Assembly (NCBI GenBank): GCA_037446395.1
Contig: JBBIIP010000020.1
Location: forward strand, 1 to 52,534
Length of the DNA stretch: 52,534 nt
Direction of reading: 5' to 3'
DNA from: JAAYJT01 sp037446395
Lineage (GTDB): Bacteria > Bacteroidota > Bacteroidia > Bacteroidales > JAAYJT01
Part shown: piece by piece, positions 44,153 to 52,534 of the stretch
Position numbering within the stretch: the stretch's first letter is position 1
Layout of the letters: each line of letters begins with the position of its first letter
Position numbers and translations under genes: made by a program
The notes under the pieces: model-generated
Told to the model about the DNA's origin: nothing
Seen by the model: the letters and a program-made list of their open reading frames with translations, nothing else
Databases searched by the model: none

Positions 44153-46663
44153 ATGAAAATGGGTTACAGGTTCGTGAAAAGAATTTTGATTGCAACTTTT
44201 GCTCTATTGGCTTGTTTGACAGGCCATGCCCAGCGATCGGGGAACATTGTTGAATATTTCGGTAAGGAAAAAATTGAAAATGTTGAAGAAGGAAGTGTCA
44301 TTCACCAGTTTAAGGTAGGTTTGGCTTTAGAAAGTGCGATGCCTTCGGGTAGCTTGTGGGTGGGTCAGGATATTTTGGCCTGGCAACTTGCCTTTGGTTT
44401 ATTCAAGGAACCAAATGCAGGGCAAATACATGAAACCAGTTATCCGCGGGCAAAAAAAAACGTGCTTTGGAAGTCTGTACAGGCAGACTCCGTTTCAACC
44501 TTCAGAAACCTGGAAAATACATACCTCTATACAACCTTTGAATCGCCGTCAGAAAGTGTTGTTTTGCTCGATGCCACCGGTCACACAAGGGTTTACATCA
44601 ATGGACTGCCCCACGAAGGCGATCACTATGATTATGGCTATACTCTGATTCCTTTCAAATTAAAGAAAGGGCTGAACGAGTTTATTTTTACCCCCGGACG
44701 GTTTGGAAGGGTGAAAGCCAGGCTGGTGCTGCCCAAAAATCATATCATGCTTTGCCGCAGAGACCCTACCCTACCCTCTCTCATACGGAGCGAGAATACC
44801 GAAAAATGGGCTGCCATCAGGGTTATCAATGCCACCAATCGTGATTGGGAAAAACTCACCATTGTATGCAAGCTCTCATCGGGCGAAGAATCTCATTTCA
44901 CAACAGATAAAATTCTGGCGCTCTCCATGAGAAAGTTGAAGTTTCTCGTCCCTGCGCCACTTCAATACGATGATCACAAGCAAATCACTGCCAGTATTTT
45001 TTTGCTCGACAGAACTGGCAAAGAAATAGACAGAACCACCATTTTATTAAACCAGATGGACAAAAATAAGCATCATGAACGAACCTTCGTGAGCGAGATT
45101 GATGGCAGTGTTCAGTATTATAGCGTGGTTCCATCTCTGAGCTCCGAACCCGGCCAGGCATTCATACTATCGCTTCATGGAGCCTCGGTTGAGGCGATCA
45201 ACCAAACCCGGGCGTATAAGCAAAAAGACTGGGCATATATTGTGGCGCCTACTAACCGTCGTCCATTTGGCTTTAATTGGGAAGAATGGGGCAGAATTGA
45301 TGCATTTGAGGTGATGGCTGATGCCAAAAAGATATTAAAAACCTCCCCATCGCAAACCTACCTCACTGGCCATTCGATGGGCGGGCATGGCACCTGGTTT
45401 CTTGGTGCCACCTATCCCGGAACCTTCGCTGCCATTGCTCCATGTGCAGGCTACCCAGATATTATAGGCTATCGCAAAGATGTTGATACCGCGAATGCGC
45501 ATTTTCCTCATTATACTATGATAAAGCGAGGAGCAGCTGCTGGCAGGGTGTATGACCTGAAGCGCAATTTCCTTCAATCGGGTGTGTACGTGCTGCACGG
45601 GAGCAACGATCAGGTGGTGCCCGTTAATCAGGCACGCACGATGCGAGAGGAACTGGGAAAGTTTCATGACAACTTCTGTTATTACGAGTACCCTGATGGC
45701 TCGCATTGGTATGGCGATCACAGCATGGACTGGCCCCCGCTCTTCGATTTCCTGCGCCAGAACACCATTCCGGTTTCTGATTCCATCAAACATATCGAGT
45801 TCCATACCGTATCACCAGGCGTATCGTCAAGAAATCACTGGCTCGAAGTCATACAACAAAAACAAGCATCTCAAGTATCTACCCTGGTTTTCAACAAATC
45901 TGCCGACACCATTCGAGGCAAAACAACAAATGTAGCATGCCAAAAGATTTTTATCAGCACACTCGGTTTTATGAATCAGCCCGTGATTGAAATTGACGGC
46001 CAGGTTATTCCTGCAATTACAAAGCAGGACATGATTCTGAAATTGAACGAGGGTAAATGGAGCATCATTGACCGGATTGAGCAGGGTGAAAAACATCCGC
46101 TGCGTTATGGTGGATTCAAGATGGCCTATACGAACAGGGCAGTGCTGGTTTATGCTACAGCCGGATCGAAACAAGAGAACGAGTGGAATAAGAACCGGGC
46201 CCGATTTGATGCCGAAACATTTCTTTATCGCGGAAACGGGTCTTTCGACATTGTTGCCGATAAAGATTTTAACCCTGCCGATTATGCCGACCGCAATGTG
46301 ATTTTATATGGAAATGCCGATAACAACCTTGCCTGGAAAAAGCTATTGCAACATTGCCCGATTCAGGTTCGAAACAATTCCATTGCGGTCGGAACACGAA
46401 ACTACTCAGGAAAAGATCTTGGCGCGCTGTTCATTTATCCAAGACCCGATAGCGACTTTGCCTCAGTGGGGGTTGTAGCAGCATCTGGCGTTGAGGGAAT
46501 GAAAGGCAATGTAGGCAATAACTACTTCTCTGGGGTTACAGGATATCCCGACATATTGATATTCGATGCCGGGATGCTAAAAGATGGCCTTGCCTCTGTG
46601 AAAGTATCAGGGTTTTTTGATAACAACTGGGGCCTCAATGAGGCGGGTTTAATTTTTGAATAA
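44153..46663 (+). CDS. Exported alpha/beta hydrolase, prolyl-oligopeptidase-like
   Basis: An 836-residue secreted or periplasmic serine hydrolase. A signal peptide (ILIATFALLACLTGHAQ) is followed by about 280 residues of beta-rich sequence, and then an alpha/beta hydrolase domain of about residues 330-530. The triad is clear: nucleophile serine in GHSMGGHGTW near 405, aspartate in HGSNDQVVPV near 481, histidine in DGSHWYGD near 517. The C-terminal ~280 residues are again beta-rich. Fold and triad order fit S9 peptidases or carbohydrate esterases; the true substrate is not clear. It sits between GH92 and CutC with 13- and 3-base gaps. Two start codons (44153, 44159) are equivalent. Confidence 0.82.
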   Translation: MKMGYRFVKRILIATFALLACLTGHAQRSGNIVEYFGKEKIENVEEGSVIHQFKVGLALESAMPSGSLWVGQDILAWQLAFGLFKEPNAGQIHETSYPRAKKNVLWKSVQADSVSTFRNLENTYLYTTFESPSESVVLLDATGHTRVYINGLPHEGDHYDYGYTLIPFKLKKGLNEFIFTPGRFGRVKARLVLPKNHIMLCRRDPTLPSLIRSENTEKWAAIRVINATNRDWEKLTIVCKLSSGEESHFTTDKILALSMRKLKFLVPAPLQYDDHKQITASIFLLDRTGKEIDRTTILLNQMDKNKHHERTFVSEIDGSVQYYSVVPSLSSEPGQAFILSLHGASVEAINQTRAYKQKDWAYIVAPTNRRPFGFNWEEWGRIDAFEVMADAKKILKTSPSQTYLTGHSMGGHGTWFLGATYPGTFAAIAPCAGYPDIIGYRKDVDTANAHFPHYTMIKRGAAAGRVYDLKRNFLQSGVYVLHGSNDQVVPVNQARTMREELGKFHDNFCYYEYPDGSHWYGDHSMDWPPLFDFLRQNTIPVSDSIKHIEFHTVSPGVSSRNHWLEVIQQKQASQVSTLVFNKSADTIRGKTTNVACQKIFISTLGFMNQPVIEIDGQVIPAITKQDMILKLNEGKWSIIDRIEQGEKHPLRYGGFKMAYTNRAVLVYATAGSKQENEWNKNRARFDAETFLYRGNGSFDIVADKDFNPADYADRNVILYGNADNNLAWKKLLQHCPIQVRNNSIAVGTRNYSGKDLGALFIYPRPDSDFASVGVVAASGVEGMKGNVGNNYFSGVTGYPDILIFDAGMLKDGLASVKVSGFFDNNWGLNEAGLIFE

Positions 46664-46666
46664 CAA

Positions 46667-47416
46667 ATGACGGAAAACGAAAACAAGATAAAAATCGAAG
46701 TTGCTGTATTTACCCCTGAAGCAGCTTTTCAGGCCGAGCAAGCAGGTGCCGATCGCATCGAGTTGTGTTCGGGATTTACCGAGGGCGGGCTGTCCCCTTC
46801 GGCAGGTACATGCAAGCTGGTGGCTAAAGTCATGATTCCCGTTCATGTAATGATACGTCCGCGTATTGGAGATTTCGTTTACACAGCCACAGAGGCAGAA
46901 GCCATAAGATATGACATTGAACATTGCTTTGGCTTGGGATTAGATGGGATAGTAATCGGTGCATTAAACACTGATGCTACGATAAATAAGCATCTTACAA
47001 GATTATTTGTTGATTGGGCTTTCCCTATGTCTGTCACTTTTCATCGTGCTTTTGACCTCTGTCCAAATCAGGAGCAAGCCCTTGAAGACCTTATTGAATG
47101 TAGAGTTACAAGGGTGCTCACTTCCGGCGGGCAACCCACTGCCCTCTTGGGAGGCACGAAAGTAAAAAGGTTGGTCGAACAGGCAGGAAACCGCATCACC
47201 GTAATGGCCGGTGGCGGAATAACGGCTGAGAATGCGCCGGAACTGATCGAATTGACGAAGGTTCGGGAAATTCATCTTTCCGCTAAAAAATTGACTTTTA
47301 GCACAATGCATTCTATAAATCAACCACTCAGCATAACTTCTTCAGAAAGAGTATCTGACAGCTGCTGGTTTGATTGCGACCAGCAAACCATCAGCAAAAT
47401 AAGGAAGTTGATATAA
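46667..47416 (+). CDS. cutC: CutC family protein
   Basis: TIM-barrel protein of 249 residues related to E. coli CutC, long called a copper-homeostasis protein though its enzymatic role is unsettled. Seen: IEVAVFTPEAAFQAEQAGADRIELC near the start, GGLSPSAGTCK, IRPRIGDF near 65, GIVIGALN, VTFHRAFDLC near 130, RVLTSGGQPTALLGG near 150 and VMAGGGITAENA. Length and motifs match the family. It starts 3 bases after the hydrolase gene, so it is almost certainly in the same operon as the GH92 enzyme. CutC is often found beside glycan-degradation genes, but its role there is not known. Confidence 0.92.
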   Translation: MTENENKIKIEVAVFTPEAAFQAEQAGADRIELCSGFTEGGLSPSAGTCKLVAKVMIPVHVMIRPRIGDFVYTATEAEAIRYDIEHCFGLGLDGIVIGALNTDATINKHLTRLFVDWAFPMSVTFHRAFDLCPNQEQALEDLIECRVTRVLTSGGQPTALLGGTKVKRLVEQAGNRITVMAGGGITAENAPELIELTKVREIHLSAKKLTFSTMHSINQPLSITSSERVSDSCWFDCDQQTISKIRKLI

Positions 47417-47524
47417 TATTCCTCATCTTCACCGTTTTCTTCCTTTGCGAAACGTTATTTTTGCCGCAGTTGTATTGGTTGAAATTTAACACCGTTGTTG
47501 ATTAAGAGAATCCAAGGTATGCCC

Positions 47525-50485
47525 ATGAAAAGAAATTATCTCCTGCTGTATTTTGCTATCGCACTTCCAATCCTGGTTTCAGGTTATAAGCCCAAATTTC
47601 GCAAAGTTGCGCACAATCCACAGGAGCAATTTTGGGTGGATTCGGTAATGCAATCGCTTTCTGCCGATGAAAAGATTGCCCAGCTTATTATGATCCGCTC
47701 ATTTTCGGGTAAAGATCGCCGCTATTACGATTCCATTGCAGGGGTTGTAAGCAAATATAACATTGGCGGAATTTGCTTTTTTAAAGGCACGCCCACCACC
47801 CAGGCTCAAGCTGCCAATATCTATCAGCAGGCAGCCAGAACGCCACTCATGGTTGCCATGGACGCTGAATGGGGACCCGGAATGCGACTCGACAGTTGCC
47901 TGCTGTTCCCACGACAACTAAGCCTTGGCGCCATCGCTAACGAATCGCTTATCTACGAAATGGGTCAAGAGGTGGGCCGGCAATTAAGACGAATGGGGGT
48001 ACACATGAACTTTGCCCCGGTGGCCGATGTGAATAATAATGCACTCAATCCGGTGATCAACAGCCGCTCCTTTGGTGAGAGTACCCAAAACGTTACATCC
48101 AAATCCCTGGCCTACATGCTGGGCATGCAAGATGCAGGAGTCTTGGCTGTTGCCAAACACTTTCCAGGTCATGGCGACACAGATTCTGATTCGCACTATA
48201 CACTTCCGTTGATAAAAAAACCTTTGAAAGACTTAGAAAACATTCACTTACCACCTTTCAAAGAACTCATTGATCAAGGGGTGGCAGGGGTTATGGTTGC
48301 CCATCTTGCCATCCCTTCCCTCGAATCAGATCCAAAAACCATTTCGAGTCTTTCTGAAAAAGTGATTAACAACCTGCTTGTTTCGAAAATGGAATTTGAT
48401 GGATTGGTGATAACCGACGGCCTTGAAATGAAAGCCATTACGGATTATGTGCACCGCGACTCTGTTGAAATCAAGGCGTTGCAAGCCGGAAATGATATCC
48501 TGTTGCTACCTGTAAGTGTTCCCAGGGCAATTGCGAATATCAGGAAAGCCATCGCATCAGGATTAATACCCGCTGACCTTATCAATCAAAAGTGTCGAAA
48601 AGTGCTTTCTTTCAAATACAGGGCCGGATTGTCAAAAACAATGCCGGTCAACGTACTCAATGTGATACAAGACATTAATACCCCTGATGGCAATTTCCTG
48701 CAGCGAAAACTAATCGAAGCCTCATTTACCGTTGTAAGGAATGAAGCAAACCTTCTTCCGCTCATGCGCCCCGACACCATGAAAATTGCAACCCTGACAT
48801 TCGGATACTCCCAGCCCGATATTTTTCACCACCGTTTTGACCAGTATGCCAGGGCTGATCATTATTACATTTCCTCAACCACAGCCAATGAAGTCGCATT
48901 AAAACTTGCTGCTACGCTGTCCGGCTATGATCTTGTGGTTGTGGCAGGCCGAAAATCAAACCAGAATGCTGCTAACAATTATGGATTTGGAAGTCAATTT
49001 CCGGCCTTTGTGAACAGGCTGGCAGCAAAAACGCAGGTTGTCCTGGCAATTTTTGCTAATCCATACAGCCTTGCATCGTTCAAACCCGCTGAGCAGATCA
49101 ACACGATTTTATTGGCCTACCAGGATGATGGCCTCACGGCAGACCTTGCGGCTCAAGCTATATTTGGAACTTTTGCTATTTCAGGAACCATTCCGGTATC
49201 TATTCCGGGCTTGTGTTCAGCAGGCGAAGGAGTACATATCGAACCAGTGAAACGACTCAAATACACTGTACCGGAAGAGGTGGGTATAAAGCAGGAATGG
49301 CTCACCCAAGCCGACTCCTTTGCACTGGCTGGAATCAGCGCAAGAGCCTACCCTGGATGCCGGGTTTTGGTCGCCATTGAAGGAAAAGTTGTTTATGACA
49401 AGGCTTTTGGGAATTATACCTATGAGCAGGTTAATCCGGTGCTGCTCGATGCGGTGTATGACCTGGCTTCCATCACCAAAATTGCAGCTACTACCCTCGC
49501 AATCATGAAGCTCGTTGGGGAAAGCAAACTGGATATTGACAAAAAAGTGAGTTTTTATTTGCCTGAACTTCATAAAACCAATAAGCAGAACCTGGTAATC
49601 AGGGATGTGCTGGCACACCAGGCCAGACTGCAGGCATGGATACCTTTTTATGCTAAAACCCTAAAAAACAGGCAGCCCGATTCGGAATTATACCGACAGA
49701 CAGGGATAGAAAAATTCAATATCGAAGTGGCCAAAGGGCTCTGGCTGCACAACGATTATTTCAAGACCATGATGGATAGCATTGCCAAATCGCCACTGCG
49801 CGACAGGCAGCAATACCTCTACAGCGACCTGGGTTTTTTCTGGTTCAAACAGATTATCGAAAAACAAAGCAATTTGCCGCTTGACCAATTTGTATCACAG
49901 AACTTTTATAAGCCTTTGGGGCTTGGAGATACTTTTTATAATGCAAACAAATTTGTTTCTCTTTCGAGGGTAGCTCCCTCAGAAATTGACAATGAATTCA
50001 GGATGCAGCTCGTTCACGGATATGTGCATGATCCCGCTGCAGCGATGATGGGAGGGGTGGCAGGGCATGCCGGGCTATTTTCTACCGCACACGACCTGGC
50101 GGTGGTGATGCAGATGCTACTGAATGGGGGAAGCTACGGAGGAATGAACTTTTTAAAGCCCGAAATCGTAGAGCAGTTCACGCATACACAGTTTCCTTTA
50201 AACAACAACCGGAGAGCACTCGGATTTGATAAACCGGACTTAAGGCCAAACGCCAATTCTGGCACATGCCGCTCAGCGAGTGCTGATAGCTATGGACACA
50301 CCGGGTTCACCGGCACCTATGCCTGGGTGGATCCTGCATTCAAGATGGTATATATTTTTTTATCGAATCGCGTTTATCCAGGCGCAATTCCTAACCGGTT
50401 AAGCCAAATGAACATACGGCAAAATATCCATGAAGTATTCTATGAGGCCTTGCGCCTGCGTGCAAAACAAACCGCGATGAAATAG
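47525..50485 (+). CDS. GH3 glycosidase fused to a beta-lactamase-like serine hydrolase
   Basis: Two-domain exported enzyme (about 986 aa). The N-terminal GH3 domain (residues about 30-370) has the NagZ-type KHFPGHGDTDSDSH near 212 and the nucleophile-bearing TDGLEMKAI near 297, suggesting a beta-N-acetylhexosaminidase acting on peptidoglycan-derived or host sugars. A linker domain follows. The C-terminal serine beta-lactamase/penicillin-binding domain (about 590-980) has the nucleophile in SITK near 648, a YSDLG block and HTGFTGT near 923. This domain pair recurs in Bacteroidota. The signal peptide is LLLYFAIALPILVSG. The ATG at 47525 was preferred to the one at 47495 because it opens the signal peptide. 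It begins 108 bases after CutC and may have its own promoter. Confidence 0.9.
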   Translation: MKRNYLLLYFAIALPILVSGYKPKFRKVAHNPQEQFWVDSVMQSLSADEKIAQLIMIRSFSGKDRRYYDSIAGVVSKYNIGGICFFKGTPTTQAQAANIYQQAARTPLMVAMDAEWGPGMRLDSCLLFPRQLSLGAIANESLIYEMGQEVGRQLRRMGVHMNFAPVADVNNNALNPVINSRSFGESTQNVTSKSLAYMLGMQDAGVLAVAKHFPGHGDTDSDSHYTLPLIKKPLKDLENIHLPPFKELIDQGVAGVMVAHLAIPSLESDPKTISSLSEKVINNLLVSKMEFDGLVITDGLEMKAITDYVHRDSVEIKALQAGNDILLLPVSVPRAIANIRKAIASGLIPADLINQKCRKVLSFKYRAGLSKTMPVNVLNVIQDINTPDGNFLQRKLIEASFTVVRNEANLLPLMRPDTMKIATLTFGYSQPDIFHHRFDQYARADHYYISSTTANEVALKLAATLSGYDLVVVAGRKSNQNAANNYGFGSQFPAFVNRLAAKTQVVLAIFANPYSLASFKPAEQINTILLAYQDDGLTADLAAQAIFGTFAISGTIPVSIPGLCSAGEGVHIEPVKRLKYTVPEEVGIKQEWLTQADSFALAGISARAYPGCRVLVAIEGKVVYDKAFGNYTYEQVNPVLLDAVYDLASITKIAATTLAIMKLVGESKLDIDKKVSFYLPELHKTNKQNLVIRDVLAHQARLQAWIPFYAKTLKNRQPDSELYRQTGIEKFNIEVAKGLWLHNDYFKTMMDSIAKSPLRDRQQYLYSDLGFFWFKQIIEKQSNLPLDQFVSQNFYKPLGLGDTFYNANKFVSLSRVAPSEIDNEFRMQLVHGYVHDPAAAMMGGVAGHAGLFSTAHDLAVVMQMLLNGGSYGGMNFLKPEIVEQFTHTQFPLNNNRRALGFDKPDLRPNANSGTCRSASADSYGHTGFTGTYAWVDPAFKMVYIFLSNRVYPGAIPNRLSQMNIRQNIHEVFYEALRLRAKQTAMK

Positions 50486-50511
50486 TTTACTTCCTGAAAT
50501 CTGAATTTATT

Positions 50512-50519
50512 TATCTTTG
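50512..50519 (+). promoter_or_regulatory. Putative -7 box for tRNA-Leu (TATCTTTG)
   Basis: TATCTTTG lies 12 bases before the mature 5' end of tRNA-Leu, right for a transcript starting near 50526. No -33 TTTG at standard spacing. Confidence 0.45.
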
Positions 50520-50531
50520 CAGGCAGTTTAA

Positions 50532-50613
50532 GCGGAAGTGGCGTAATTGGTAGCCGCGCCAGACTTAGGATCTGGTGCCGAAAGGCGTGGGGGTTCGAGT
50601 CCCCCCCTCCGCA
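50532..50613 (+). tRNA. tRNA-Leu (anticodon UAG)
   Basis: An 82-base cloverleaf with acceptor GCGGAAG/CCTCCGC (one A-C mismatch), a D-arm with TAATTGGTAG, an anticodon stem CCAGA/TCTGG around CTTAGGA (anticodon TAG, reads CTA and CTN leucine codons), a long variable arm (TGCCGAAAGGCG) and a T-arm GGGGGTTCGAGTCCCCC. The discriminator base is A; CCA is not encoded. Class II structure with extra arm is as expected for leucine. It may mark the boundary of an island, since 3' ends of tRNA genes are common integration sites. Confidence 0.93.
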
Positions 50614-50615
50614 CA

Positions 50616-50648
50616 AAAAAGAGATATCATTTGCTGGTATCTCTTTTT
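50616..50648 (+). terminator. Intrinsic terminator after tRNA-Leu
   Basis: AAAAAGAGATA (50616-50626) pairs with TATCTCTTTTT (50638-50648) to form an 11-bp stem with an 11-base loop, ending in a T-run 35 bases after the tRNA. It would end the tRNA transcript. The remaining 50649-50965 holds nothing I can support. Confidence 0.7.
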
Positions 50649-50965
50649 GCTTTATAAGGATTGGGATGAGAAAAAGCATACCAAGTTTCTTCTTTGAACT
50701 CAGAGAAGTTAGAAAGCAATATTTTGGAAGCCAATATTCAATTTCACTTTAAATAAAGCACGGGGCTGGCGAATAGCTCATTACCATAAAGAATATGAGT
50801 TTCTATTGTGGAATTTTAAAAATCTTTCGCCATTATTTTAGAGGTCAAAGGATAAGATGAATGATTCAGGCCTAAATGAACAACCAAAAATAAGTCGCCC
50901 TATCAGCAAGCATTTTTCCGACCAACTTAAAAGCTGTTTTTACAAAAAAATGGGAATTTGCCGCG

Positions 50966-51318
50966 CTAATCCTTAATGCATCGAACTGATCTTCCGTACG
51001 CCCGGTCGTAGTAGCTCATGCCGGCACCGCTGCTGTAGACGTAGAAGTGCCGTGAGAGTGTCCCATCTACAATGCTTGACCAATAGTAGCCGTAGGAGCC
51101 AACATAGAGGAGCGAACCATTGTAGTCGTAGCGGCCGCCGGCAACGGACAATTTCAGCGAGGAGTTGAAAGCGCCGGCGGCGTTGTTGCTGCTCCAACTT
51201 GTGCTCTCGGCATTCAGTTCTGCAACTGTAGGCAAGCGGTAACCACTGGGGCAGGTATTGTTGATGCCGGCAGCACCCTTCCACAAATTGTACTTTGAGG
51301 GTTACGCCACGCGAAGAC
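50966..51318 (-). pseudogene. Broken FISUMP-domain protein gene, 3' part
   Basis: The last ~110 codons (51310-50966) read like the C-terminus of the FISUMP (Fibrobacter succinogenes major paralogous) domain: NLWKGAAGINN, CPSGYRLPTVAEL, then YYWSSIVDG and a final SVRCIKD. Upstream the frame hits a stop at 51302-51304. Shifting by one base, the other frame reads WRNPQ over 51309-51295, the piece that normally precedes the NLW block. So there is a frameshift near 51295-51300 and more stops further up. No start codon or signal peptide is in view; the rest of the gene is missing. It lies between the tRNA and the AAA_14 gene, in an accessory segment. Confidence 0.7.
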
Positions 51319-51356
51319 TTATTTAGGAGGCAAGGCAATTTTATAAGGTATTTTCT

Positions 51357-52534
51357 TTATTGTAACAACCAATCAATAAGGTTTAATTTTTTGATACCGT
51401 GAATGTTTGTATTATCAAAATCGAGTGTTAAAAGGTATTTAGGATAATTGTCCTTTATATTTTTAAAAGCCGAAATCTCGCTCATGTATGTTTTTTCGTC
51501 ATTAACAGTAAAGGCTACCTGATAATACTCTCGCTCATTATTTGGTTTTTGTACTACAAAATCAATTTCTTTATCGTTGTGTTTTCCAACATAAACCTTA
51601 CCTCCGCGTCTAATTAATTCGAAATAAACAACATTTTCGAGTTTATGTCCTAAATCAGTGTCGTATTTATTGGTTGTTACAATATTTCTCAGACCCAAAT
51701 CCACAACATAATATTTTTCATTTGTTGTAAGCAGTTCCTTCCCTTTTATGTCGTAACGTGGGGCTGAATAAAGAATATAAGCCTGAGTAAAATAATCCAA
51801 ATACTTAACAACCGTGTTGTGGGATATCTTTTTTTGTGAATTTTTATTTAGTTCGGCTGCAATATTTGTCGGAGAAACGTGTGACCCAACAGAGTCAAAT
51901 AAAAAACTAACGATACGATGCAGATTGTAAATATTTCTTAGCTTATAGCGTTGTGCAATGTCTTTAATAATTACTGTGTCATATATCGTATGTAGGTACT
52001 CTTTTACTAAATCCTCGCTTTTTTTAGAAATTGTAACTGCTTCAGGAAAACAACTATCATTGAGATATTTGCGAAAAAGACGGTCGGTATTTTGTTCACC
52101 TGGGTTCGCCAAGGCATATTCTTTAAAAGAATAAGGGTGAATATTAATTGCAATGTATCTGCCTGTTAAAAGTGTAGCTAACTCGCTTGAGAGTACATGA
52201 GCATTTGAGCCAGTAATGTATAAATCTAAGTTCTTTTTTACAAATAAACTATTAATGAGTTTTTCAAAATCGGTAACAAGTTGTACTTCATCTAAAAAGA
52301 TGTAATAGTTATGATTGGGTTTTACATTTTTTATAATTTCATCATATAAGGCTGTCCAGTTTAGTAAGTTGAGGTTTTCTCGCTCCTCAAAATTAAGAAA
52401 GACTATATTTGTTGGAGAAAGGCCACTAGATAGCAATTCATCCTTAAAAGCTGCTAAAAGGGTTGATTTCCCGCTCCGTCTTATCCCCGTTATGACTTTT
52501 ATTACGTGTTGGTCTTTGAGTTGTCGTAACCTGC
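51357..52534 (-). CDS. AAA_14/DUF4143 ATPase, partial at the window edge
   Basis: Partial gene: the frame stays open beyond 52436 to the last base, so the true N-terminus lies outside. Walker A GIRRSGKST at 52461-52487, then Walker B YIFLDEVQ near 52305. The middle has ITGSNAHVLSSELATLLTGRY, typical of AAA_14, followed by a winged-helix-like segment (NKNSQKKISHNTVVKYLDYF), and a C-terminal DUF4143 region ending near GGKVYVGKHNDKEIDFVVQK, which resembles a PD-(D/E)XK nuclease-like fold. Such proteins are common and often linked to accessory DNA, but their role is not known. The gene is clearly richer in A and T than its neighbours. About 393 residues are visible. Confidence 0.85.
   Translation of the reverse strand, partial: RLRQLKDQHVIKVITGIRRSGKSTLLAAFKDELLSSGLSPTNIVFLNFEERENLNLLNWTALYDEIIKNVKPNHNYYIFLDEVQLVTDFEKLINSLFVKKNLDLYITGSNAHVLSSELATLLTGRYIAINIHPYSFKEYALANPGEQNTDRLFRKYLNDSCFPEAVTISKKSEDLVKEYLHTIYDTVIIKDIAQRYKLRNIYNLHRIVSFLFDSVGSHVSPTNIAAELNKNSQKKISHNTVVKYLDYFTQAYILYSAPRYDIKGKELLTTNEKYYVVDLGLRNIVTTNKYDTDLGHKLENVVYFELIRRGGKVYVGKHNDKEIDFVVQKPNNEREYYQVAFTVNDEKTYMSEISAFKNIKDNYPKYLLTLDFDNTNIHGIKKLNLIDWLLQ

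Noticed and set aside
50973..51338. 121-codon alternate frame over the FISUMP remnant
   Set aside because: Low-complexity L/R/C-rich shadow; the FISUMP frame explains the conserved blocks.
1..52534. CRISPR array, rRNA genes, transposase genes
   Set aside because: No regularly spaced repeats, no rRNA stretches and no transposase-like reading frames were seen.

Overview
The window looks like chromosomal DNA of a member of the Bacteroidota. The pointers are a secreted protein with a type IX secretion (T9SS) C-terminal sorting domain (5833-6930), a family-92 glycoside hydrolase lipoprotein, a GH3/beta-lactamase fusion, a short primary sigma factor of the phylum's type, and many -7 boxes of the form TAnnTTTG. 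One promoter, in front of rpsO, has the full TTTG-N19-TAnnTTTG arrangement. The genus cannot be told from sequence alone. Most of the window is a tightly packed housekeeping backbone. Only the last ~2 kb, beyond a tRNA-Leu gene, looks accessory.

Layout. 1-261: no supported gene, two dyads. 262-1290: tsaD (minus), divergent from a run of tamB-like, T9SS-sorted protein and RecB/AddA-like helicase-nuclease (1304-10166). 10161-11402: orphan OppC-type permease (minus). 11485-12546: CorA-type Mg2+/metal-ion transporter behind an elaborate leader. 12701-13960: DUF4153-like membrane protein. 14181-18849: glycosyltransferase, DegT-type aminotransferase, EamA transporter, lipoprotein. 19083-22291: a two-subunit transketolase whose halves flank a von Willebrand A (VWA) gene. 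22286-28242: two RNA methyltransferases, rpe, rpoD, pnp, rpsO. 28536-34070: a three-gene RND efflux operon (adaptor, pump, TolC). 34584-35096: idi. 35364-40633: coiled-coil protein, MscS-type channel, lipid kinase and LtaS-like phosphotransferase. 41200-50485: a glycan/peptide salvage cluster (GH92, prolyl-oligopeptidase-like hydrolase, CutC, GH3/beta-lactamase). 50532-50613: tRNA-Leu(UAG). 50966-51318: broken FISUMP-domain gene. 51357-52534: AT-rich AAA_14/DUF4143 ATPase that runs off the right edge.

How genes work together. The transketolase halves and rpe (2-5 kb apart) serve the non-oxidative pentose phosphate pathway. rpoD and rpe are joined by a TAATG stop/start overlap. The LtaS-like enzyme and the diacylglycerol-kinase-like enzyme sit head to tail and could form a lipid cycle: diacylglycerol left by phosphoglycerol transfer is re-phosphorylated. 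The GH92 cluster looks like outer-surface and periplasmic breakdown of glycans and peptides.

The most interesting signal is the leader of the CorA gene. It holds a 12-codon upstream ORF (MDEGPCHSCTKL) followed by two mutually exclusive hairpins. One of them buries the unusually strong AAGGAG ribosome binding site. This has the architecture of a translation-coupled Mg2+ sensor. The pairings are visible in the sequence; the sensing role is inference.
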